Shown: in pieces, positions 57,442 to 64,000 of the stretch
How positions within the stretch are numbered: the stretch's first letter is position 1
Layout of the letters: every line of letters begins with the position of its first letter
From: Rhodospirillales bacterium
GTDB taxonomy: Bacteria; Pseudomonadota; Alphaproteobacteria; Reyranellales; Reyranellaceae
DNA: 64,000 nucleotides
Assembly: GCA_016699855.1 (NCBI GenBank)
Contig: CP064988.1
Span: 1,578,501 to 1,642,500, forward strand
Direction: 5' to 3'
The notes under the pieces: model-generated
What the model saw: the letters and a program-made list of their open reading frames with translations, nothing else
What the model was told of the DNA's origin: nothing
Database searches by the model: none
Position numbers and translations under genes: made by a program

Positions 57442-58059
57442 GTGTCCGACCGCCTGACGATCTACGGCACCGCGCGCACCCGCGCGATGCGCGCGATCTG
57501 GATGGCCGAGGAGCTCGGCCGTCCCTACGACATCGCGGCGGTCGACGCGACCGCCGGCGGCGACCTCAGGGCGGCGCTGCTCGCGGCCAATCCGAACGGC
57601 CGCGTGCCCACCGTCGACGACGGCGGCTTCACCGTCTGGGAGTCGATGGCGGTGAACCTCTACCTGGCGAAGAAATACGGCGGGGCACTGTATCCGGCCT
57701 CGCTCGAGGGCGAGGCGCGCGCCTGGCAGTGGAGCTTCTGGGCCGTCACCGAGATCGACCAGCCGATCATCGACTGGGCGCGGCACAGCTTCGTCCTGCC
57801 GCCCGCCGAGCGCGACCGCGCCACGGCCGCCGCGGCGCTCCTGCGGCTCGACCGACCGCTATCGGCGCTCGAGGCCCATCTCGGCGGCGCGCCGTGGATC
57901 GGCGAGCCCGACCGCTTCACCGTCGCCGATCTCAACGCCGCGGCGACGATGTACCGGGCGCTGGCGATGGACCTGTCGGCGCGCCCGAGGGTCGCGGACT
58001 GGCTCCAGCGCTGCTGGGACCGCCCCGCCGCCAAACGCACCCGCGCCATGCGGGAGTGA
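57442..58059 (+). CDS. Glutathione S-transferase family protein
   Basis: The 205-residue protein has a thioredoxin-like N-terminal domain (LTIYGTARTRAMRAIWMAEELG, then the cis-Pro in GRVPTVDDGG and the ESMAVNLYLAKKYG motif) and an all-helical C-terminal domain with RFTVADLNAA. Start is GTG 57442. Substrate unknown. It ends the LLM/ADC-like/GST unit. Confidence 0.86.
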   Translation: MSDRLTIYGTARTRAMRAIWMAEELGRPYDIAAVDATAGGDLRAALLAANPNGRVPTVDDGGFTVWESMAVNLYLAKKYGGALYPASLEGEARAWQWSFWAVTEIDQPIIDWARHSFVLPPAERDRATAAAALLRLDRPLSALEAHLGGAPWIGEPDRFTVADLNAAATMYRALAMDLSARPRVADWLQRCWDRPAAKRTRAMRE

Positions 58060-58079
58060 CGGCGGCGCGCCACTCAAGT

Positions 58080-58108
58080 CCCTCTCCGCCACGAAATGGA
58101 GGAGAGGG
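58080..58108. terminator. terminator-like hairpin between convergent genes
   Basis: CCCTCTCCGCCA (58080-58091) pairs with TGGAGGAGAGGG (58097-58108) with one mismatch around a 5-nt loop. It lies between the GST stop and the PaaI-like gene stop. There is no T-run after it, as is common in GC-rich genomes. Confidence 0.5.
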
Positions 58109-58145
58109 GGTGGGCGGCGCCGTGACTCCCCTGTCGTCATTGAAG

Positions 58146-58610
58146 TCACGCCTGCGTCGTGCCGACCACCGAGAATTTCGGATTGCCGTCGGGGAGCACG
58201 GCGAAGGCCGCGGTGGATTGCGCGATCGGCGCCGGATCGCCGTCGGCGAAGAACACCACCTCGCCGAACACCGTGGAGCGGCCGAGCTTGAGCGCGCGGG
58301 CCTCGGCGATGACATCGCGGTCGACGGCGGCGCGCATGAAGTTGGTGGTCAGGCTGATCGTCGCCATCGACGGCAGGCGTCCCAGCGCCTCGGCGAAGGT
58401 CAGCACCAGCAGCGTGTCGGCGGCGGCCATCAGCGCCTGGCCCAGCAGCACGCCGCCGGGCCGCTGGATATGGACGGAGCGCGGTAGACGCGCGCGCACG
58501 CCGTCCTTGGAGACCGCCTCGACGCGCAGGCCGAGGTCGCACACCCAGGCCGGAAAATGGCCGCCCGGCGTCAGCATCTCCTGCGCCGTCGCGACCGTCA
58601 GCAACCCCAT
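58146..58610 (-). CDS. PaaI-type acyl-CoA thioesterase-like protein
   Basis: The 154-residue hot-dog protein contains RPGGVLLGQALMAAADTLLVL and MATISLTTNFMRAA, the motifs of the PaaI/YdiI thioesterase branch. The usual catalytic Asp-Gly-Asn/Gly pattern is partly visible (AAADTLL). Substrate unknown. It is divergent from the M14-like peptidase gene (59 bp apart). Confidence 0.75.
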   Translation of the reverse strand: MGLLTVATAQEMLTPGGHFPAWVCDLGLRVEAVSKDGVRARLPRSVHIQRPGGVLLGQALMAAADTLLVLTFAEALGRLPSMATISLTTNFMRAAVDRDVIAEARALKLGRSTVFGEVVFFADGDPAPIAQSTAAFAVLPDGNPKFSVVGTTQA

Positions 58611-58669
58611 GGTCCGATCCCCGATTCGCGCTACGATGCGGCCAGCATAGACGATCCGGGAACCGAGTC

Positions 58670-59755
58670 ATGAGCGCCATCGCCGACGGCTTCGCGCGGG
58701 ACTATCCCGACGCGCGCGTGAAGTTCTGCGCCGCGGCGGCGGCGCAGGGCGGCCGCTTCCGATCCTACGAGAACCCGACGCGCGGGCCCGACGGCGGCCG
58801 GCTGTTCATGGACACCGTCCGCTTCGGCGACGAGGGCGCGCCGAACATGCTGGTGCTGATGGCCGCCACGCACGGCGTCGAGGGCTTCTGCGGCTCCGGC
58901 GCGATGGTCAACTGGCTGCGCGCCGGCGGGCCGTCGCGGCTGCCGCGCGGCACCGGCGCGCTGCTGATCCACGGCGTCAATCCACACGGCTTCGCCTGGA
59001 TCCGCCGCGTCAACGAGGACAACGTCGACCTCAACCGAAACTTCATCGACCACGGCAAGCCGCCGCCGCGCAACGACGGCTACGCCGAGCTGGCCGACGC
59101 GCTGAAGCCCGCAGTGTGGGACGACGCGTCGCTGGCGGCGGCGCAGCGCGTGATCGACGCATACACCCAGAAGCACGGCGCGTTCGGCTTCCAGGGCGCC
59201 GTGACCGGCGGTCAGTACACCCACCGCGACGGTTTGTTCTACGGCGGCGCAAAGCCGACCTGGTCGAACCGCACCATCCGCAAGGTCATCCGCCGCGAGC
59301 TCGGCGCGGCGAAGCGCATCGGCTGCGTCGATTTCCACACCGGACTGGGGCCGTTCGGCCACGGCGAGATCATCGGCATCGGCGATCCCGGCTCGCCGAT
59401 CCTCAACCGCGCGCGGGCATGGTGGGGCGACGAGGTCACCTCGCCCGAGGGCGGCACGTCGAGCTCGGCCGTGGTCACCGGCGTGGTGATCGACGCCTTC
59501 CCGCAGGAGGCGCCCGACGCCGAGTTCACGGGCATCGCGCTGGAATACGGCACCTACCCCGTGCCCGAGGTGCTGGAGGCGGTGCGGCGCGACAACTGGC
59601 TGCACCACCACGGCGACGTCGCGTCGGCGCAGGGCCGCGAATTCAAGGCCTACACGCAGGAGCGGTTCTATCCCGCCGGCGACAAGTGGGCGGAGCTCGT
59701 CTGGGCCCGCGCCGACGAGATCATCGGCAAGGCCGTGCGCGGCCTCAACGGCTAG
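58670..59755 (+). CDS. DUF2817/M14-like metallopeptidase
   Basis: The 361-residue protein has the zinc-site start ATHGVEGFCGS (His-x-x-Glu) and NPHGFAWIRRVNEDNVDLNRNF, as in DUF2817 proteins of the carboxypeptidase M14 clan. A later His in CVDFHTGLGPFGHGE completes the site, and EYGTYP is a plausible catalytic Glu region. No signal peptide is seen. Its stop overlaps the convergent EamA transporter stop. Confidence 0.82.
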   Translation: MSAIADGFARDYPDARVKFCAAAAAQGGRFRSYENPTRGPDGGRLFMDTVRFGDEGAPNMLVLMAATHGVEGFCGSGAMVNWLRAGGPSRLPRGTGALLIHGVNPHGFAWIRRVNEDNVDLNRNFIDHGKPPPRNDGYAELADALKPAVWDDASLAAAQRVIDAYTQKHGAFGFQGAVTGGQYTHRDGLFYGGAKPTWSNRTIRKVIRRELGAAKRIGCVDFHTGLGPFGHGEIIGIGDPGSPILNRARAWWGDEVTSPEGGTSSSAVVTGVVIDAFPQEAPDAEFTGIALEYGTYPVPEVLEAVRRDNWLHHHGDVASAQGREFKAYTQERFYPAGDKWAELVWARADEIIGKAVRGLNG

Positions 59756-60669
59756 GCGCGGCGCGCTCGCTCCCCGCGGGCGGCCACCGCCTCGCGGTGC
59801 GCGAGGTAGCTCGTGCTGGCGACGATGATCGCGGCGCCGGCGAAGGTCTCCCAGTCGGCGTTCCGGCCGAACAGGAAGTGGTCGAACAGCGCCGCCCAGA
59901 CGATGCCGAGGAACATGATCGGCTGCACCGCCGAGATGTCGGCCAGCTTGTAGGCGGTGGTCATCGTGAGGTAGCCGAGCTGGCCGAACAGCCCCGCGAC
60001 CACCAGCCAGCCGAGCTGCGTCCAAGTCGGCGTCTGCCAGTCCCACAGCGCCAGCGGGAAGAAGCAGACCACGGCCAGCACGCTCTGCCAGAACACGATC
60101 GAGCGCGGCCCTTCCTTCGCCGTCAGCTTCTTGGCGACCAGGTTGGAGCCGGCGATCACCGGCACCGAGGCCAGCATGATCAGCGTGCCCATGCTCACCT
60201 CGGCGAATCCCGGGCGCACGATCACCAGCACGCCGGCGAAGCCGATCACGACGGCGGCCCAGCGCCGCGCCCGCACCTTCTCGCCCAGAAACAGCGCGGC
60301 GCCGACCGCGACGAAGATCGGGCCGCTGAAGCCCAGCGCCGCCGTCTCGGCCAGGGTGATCGTCACCACGGCCGTGTACCAGAGGTAGTAGCCACAGGTG
60401 TGGAACGCCGCTCGCAGCCCGTGCCATGGCAGCTGCGTCGTGCGCAGCCCGGCGACACCGCCGGACGCCAGCATGAACGGCAGGATCATCAGCAGCCCCG
60501 CGGTCCAGCGGCTCCACGACACCATCATCGGCGGCAGTTCGACGACGAGGTGTTTCACCGTGCCGTTGAGGCACTGGAAGAAGACACCGGAGACGACGGC
60601 GAGGACCAGGCCGCGCAACGTCGGCGAGGGCACGAGGCGCTCGAACGCGGCGAACGCCCCGGCGATCAT
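59752..60669 (-). CDS. DMT-superfamily (EamA) transporter
   Basis: The 305-residue protein has about 10 membrane helices in two EamA repeats (LRGLVLAVVSGVFFQCLNG, AALGFSGPIFVAVGAALFLGE; SNLVAKKLTAKEGPRSIVFWQSV). Such carriers export or import small metabolites; substrate unknown. It is a tandem paralogue of the next gene upstream (28 bp away). Confidence 0.83.
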   Translation of the reverse strand: MIAGAFAAFERLVPSPTLRGLVLAVVSGVFFQCLNGTVKHLVVELPPMMVSWSRWTAGLLMILPFMLASGGVAGLRTTQLPWHGLRAAFHTCGYYLWYTAVVTITLAETAALGFSGPIFVAVGAALFLGEKVRARRWAAVVIGFAGVLVIVRPGFAEVSMGTLIMLASVPVIAGSNLVAKKLTAKEGPRSIVFWQSVLAVVCFFPLALWDWQTPTWTQLGWLVVAGLFGQLGYLTMTTAYKLADISAVQPIMFLGIVWAALFDHFLFGRNADWETFAGAAIIVASTSYLAHREAVAARGERARRA

Positions 60670-60697
60670 GGCGCCGCCGCCGGGGTCGAGACGGCGG

Positions 60698-61651
60698 TCA
60701 TTCCGCCGGCTTCGCGGCGGGCGGCGCGGCGGCCGCGTTCCGGCGCGCCCGCGCCAGCAACGCCTCGTGCCGCGCCAGCCATAGCGTGGCCGAGAAAATC
60801 ACCGCGCCGCCGATCAAGGTCCACGATTCGGGGACCGCGCTGAACACCAGGAAGCCGCCGAGCGACGCCCACAGCAGATCGAGGAAGCGCACCGGCTGGA
60901 TGACGGAGACGTCGGTCGCCTTGAGGGCCCGGGTGACGCAGTAGTGGCCGCCGGCGCCCAGAACGCCGCAGACGATGAACCACAGCCACTGCTCCAGCGT
61001 CGGCCACTTCCAGACGAACAGCGCGAACGGCAGGCTGAACACGGCCACGAGGAGATGCTGCCACAGCACGACGATCTCGGTGGAGTCGTGCCGGGTCAGC
61101 ACCTTCGCGGTGATGAACGAGGCCGCGAACACCGGCGCCGCGAGCAGCATGACCGCGTTGCCGACGCTCATGCCCGACAGCTCGACGCCGCTCCAGGGGT
61201 GCAGCACGATGATGACGCCGACGAAACCCATGAGGACGGCGCCCCAGCGCGCCAGACTCATCCGCTCGCCCAGCACGAGGACCGCGCCGAGGCACATGAA
61301 GATGGGGCCGGTGAAGCTCATGGCCGTCATCTCGGTCATCGTGACCATCGGCAGCGCGTAGAACCAAAGCAGCAGGCCACCGCAGTGGAACACCGCGCGC
61401 AGCGCCTGGAGCCCCGGCGCGCGCGTCATGCTGCGCGCCAGCCCGATGCGGAACATCATCGGCACGAACACGAGGAAGCCGAACAGGTAGCGCAGGAAGC
61501 CGACCAGCCACGGGTCGAGCCCGTCGTGCGTCAGCCACTTCATGATGGTGTTCAGGAAGGTGAACAGCGCGCCGCTGGCCGCCATCCACAACATGCCGCG
61601 CAACGTCGCAGGCAACCCCGCGAGCCGCGCGCCCGCCCGTCCCGCCGTCAA
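60698..61651 (-). CDS. DMT-superfamily (EamA) transporter, TTG start
   Basis: The 317-residue protein has the same two-repeat EamA layout (MLWMAASGALFTFLNTIMKWL, MTAMSFTGPIFMCLGAVLVLGE). The start appears to be TTG 61651, with AAAGGG seven bases before; the first ATG (61594) would remove the residues ahead of helix 1. Paired with the 59752-60669 paralogue. Substrate unknown. Confidence 0.8.
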   Translation of the reverse strand: MTAGRAGARLAGLPATLRGMLWMAASGALFTFLNTIMKWLTHDGLDPWLVGFLRYLFGFLVFVPMMFRIGLARSMTRAPGLQALRAVFHCGGLLLWFYALPMVTMTEMTAMSFTGPIFMCLGAVLVLGERMSLARWGAVLMGFVGVIIVLHPWSGVELSGMSVGNAVMLLAAPVFAASFITAKVLTRHDSTEIVVLWQHLLVAVFSLPFALFVWKWPTLEQWLWFIVCGVLGAGGHYCVTRALKATDVSVIQPVRFLDLLWASLGGFLVFSAVPESWTLIGGAVIFSATLWLARHEALLARARRNAAAAPPAAKPAE

Positions 61652-61757
61652 CGTGGAACCCTTTCCCGATCGTGCGCCGCCATTATCCCGGCGCGCGGGG
61701 CCGCCACCAGCGGCGGCTTCGCGCGTCTGGCATGCGCCGCCCGGCCGCGGCGGGTGG

Positions 61758-64000
61758 TCAGAACGAGCGTTTGAAGAACGATTGCAACGGCGCCACGTCG
61801 AGCGCGCCGGCCTTGGCGGCGGCGATGCCCTCGACGGCGGCGCGCGCGCCGGCGGCCGTCGTGTAGTACGGCAGCTTGTTCATCAGCGACGCGCGCCGCA
61901 GCGTGAAGCTGTCGGCCGTCGCCTGGGCGCCCTCGGTGGTGTTGAACACGAGGTGCACGCCGCCGTCCTTGATCAGATCGACGATGTGCGGCCGGCCTTC
62001 CAGCACCTTGTTGATGCGCGTGGTCTCGACGCCCTTGCCGCGCAGGTAGTCGGCCGTGCCGCCGGTGGCGACGATGCGGAAGCCCAGCCCCGCCAGCTTG
62101 CGCGCCGCGCCGACGATGCCCGGCTTGTCGGTGTCGCGCACGGAGATGAACACGGTGCCCTCGGTCGGCACCTTGGTGCCGCTGCCGAGCTGCGACTTGG
62201 CGAAGGCGCGGCCGAAATCGCTGTCGATGCCCATGACCTCGCCGGTCGAGCGCATCTCCGGTCCGAGCGTGACGTCGACGCCGGGGAAGCGCGCGAAGGG
62301 GAACACCGCCTCCTTGACGCAGATGTGCCTGCCGACCGACGCCGACCTGAGGTCGAGGTCCTTCAGCGTCTCGCCGGCCATCAGGCGGGAGGCGTATTTG
62401 GCGATCGGCAGGCCGGTGGCCTTGGCGACGAACGGCACGGTGCGCGAGGCGCGCGGATTGACCTCCAGCACGTAGACCACGCCGTCCTTGACGGCGTACT
62501 GCACGTTCATCAGACCGACGACCTTGAGCGCCTGGGCCATGGCCACGGTCTGGCGCTCGATCTCCTGCACCACCTTCCTGGCCAGCGAATACGGCGGCAG
62601 CGAGCAGGCGGAGTCGCCGGAGTGCACGCCGGCCTCCTCGATGTGCTCCATGATGCCGGCGACGAACACGCCGTTCTGGCCGTCGCACAGCGCGTCGACG
62701 TCGACCTCGATGGCGTCGGTCAGGTAGGTGTCGATCAGCACGGGATTGCTGCCGGAGACCTTCACGGCCTCGCGCATGTAGCGCTCGAGCCCCTCGCGGT
62801 CGTGCACGATGCGCATGGCGCGGCCGCCGAGCACGTAGGACGGCCGGATCACAACCGGATAGCCGATGCGCTCGGCGATCTCGATCGCCTGCTTCTGCGA
62901 CGTCGCCGTGCCGTTCTCCGGCTGCAGGAGCTTGAGCTTGTGCAGCAGCTTCTGGAACCGCTCGCGGTCCTCGGCCAGGTCGATGGCGTCGGGCGTGGTG
63001 CCGAGGATCGGGATGCCGGCGGCCTCCAGCGGCTTGGCCAGCTTCAGCGGCGTCTGGCCGCCGAACTGCACGATCAGACCGAGCACCTCGCCGCGCGCCT
63101 GCTCCTTGCGCACCAGCTCGACCACGTCCTCGGCGGTCAGCGGCTCGAAATAGAGCCGGTCGCTGGTGTCGTAGTCGGTCGACACCGTCTCCGGGTTGCA
63201 GTTGACCATGATGGTCTCGATGCCGGCCTCGCGCAGCGCGTAGGCGGCGTGCACGCAGCAATAGTCGAACTCGATGCCCTGCCCGATGCGGTTCGGACCG
63301 CCGCCGAGGATGATGATCTTGCGCCGGTCGCTGACGTTGGCCTCGCACTCCGGCGTCTGCACGCCGTCGCCCTCGTAGCAGGAGTAGAGGTAGGGCGTGC
63401 GCGATTCGAACTCGGCGGCGCAGGTGTCGATGCGCTTGTAGACCGGCCGCACGTCGAGCTTGATCCGCAGCGCCGTCACGTCGCCGCCCTTCAGGCGTGC
63501 CGCCCGCCAGCTCGGCCAGCCGGTCGTCGGAGAAGCCCATCTTCTTGAGGCGCAGCAGGCCCTGCCGGTCCTTGGGCAAACCGGCCTTGCGGACCTCGTC
63601 CTCGGCCCGCACCAGCTCCTCGATCTGGCGCAGGAACCACGGCTCGTAGCGGCAGGCCTGCGCCACATCGTCTACCGACAGGCCGTGGCGGAACGCCTGG
63701 GCGATGGTCAGCACGCGGTCCGGCGTCGGCTTGGCGAGCGCCGCGACCAGCGCCGCGCGGGCCGGCGCGCCGGGGATCTCGATCTCGTTGAGCCCGGTCA
63801 GCCCGGTCTCCATCGAGCGCAGCGCCTTCTGCAGCGACTCCTGGAAATTGCGGCCGATCGACATCGCCTCGCCGACGCTCTTCATCGAGGTCGTGAGGTA
63901 CGGATCGGCGCCGGGGAACTTCTCGAACGCGAAGCGCGGGATCTTGGTGACGACGTAGTCGATGGTCGGCTCGAACGAGGCCGGCGTGACGCCGGTGATG
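61758..64000 (-). CDS. carB: Carbamoyl-phosphate synthase large subunit, frameshifted and cut at the right edge
   Basis: The frame is open to the right edge (protein FEPTIDYVVTKIPRFAFEKFPG before TTSMKSVGEAMSIGR), so the N-terminal part is outside. From KSVGEAMSIG the sequence is that of CarB until about residue LAELAGGT, where near 63497-63512 it shifts frame; the continuation is LKGGDVTALRIKLDVRPVYKRIDTCAAEF. Missing or extra one base there restores the protein. The remainder is full: EFDYCCVHA, ETVSTDYDTSDRLYFEP, QFGGQTPLKLA, SYVLGGRAM, HSGDSACSLP and the MGS-like C-terminal domain. CarB makes carbamoyl phosphate for pyrimidines and arginine and is nearly always indispensable, so a consensus error is likely. 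Confidence 0.9.

Overview
The window is a very GC-rich, densely coded chromosomal segment from a proteobacterium, most likely an alphaproteobacterium. The zf-CHCC protein next to acyl-CoA genes, the glyQ-glyS-ppdK run, and the polyprenyl synthase, methyltransferase and S49 peptidase beside it suggest a Rhodospirillales/Reyranella-like lineage. That placement is inferred from gene content, not from a marker tree. No rRNA, tRNA, CRISPR array, transposase, integrase or phage gene was seen.

Region 1 (3-13513, + strand) is the most unusual part. SrfA-, SrfB- and SrfC-like genes are followed by a Sel1-repeat membrane protein, a secreted von Willebrand A protein resembling a PpkA C-terminus without its kinase, and a TagT/TagS-like ABC ATPase and permease pair. 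I read it as a cell-envelope system that joins SrfABC to pieces of the type VI secretion threonine-phosphorylation module, without kinase or secretion apparatus in view. A 14-bp AT-rich palindrome splits the cluster after srfC.

Region 2 (13514-28841) is a surface-polysaccharide locus that begins after a 38-bp inverted repeat. It holds a nucleotide-sugar dehydrogenase, four methyltransferases, a flippase, a NodB-type deacetylase, a TIGR04396-like surface carbohydrate protein, an MBOAT acyltransferase, two SGNH proteins, and neuC/neuB for a nonulosonic (sialic/legionaminic-like) acid. neuB carries an apparent frameshift. No neuA is visible.

Region 3 (28929-43770) is mostly housekeeping: a lipoprotein hydrolase, a zf-CHCC protein, MaoC, crotonase and PhyH genes (phyH frameshifted), apt, a polyprenyl diphosphate synthase, a TrmN6-like methyltransferase, an S49 peptidase, an Ivy-like lysozyme inhibitor candidate, an iron alcohol dehydrogenase, glyQ, glyS and ppdK.

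Region 4 (about 43800-61651) is a catabolic and accessory region: two amidohydrolases around meaB, thioesterases, a TauD dioxygenase, an amidase, a class II aldolase, a CaiB-type CoA-transferase, transporters, a D-threonine-aldolase-like enzyme, an LLM monooxygenase, a GST and an M14-like peptidase. carB enters from the right edge.

Three genes (neuB, phyH, carB) each need one base to be whole, and one amidohydrolase has a garbled 5' end with an 11-C run. Because carB is normally indispensable, consensus sequence errors are the simplest explanation for at least that one. The others should be verified before they are called pseudogenes.
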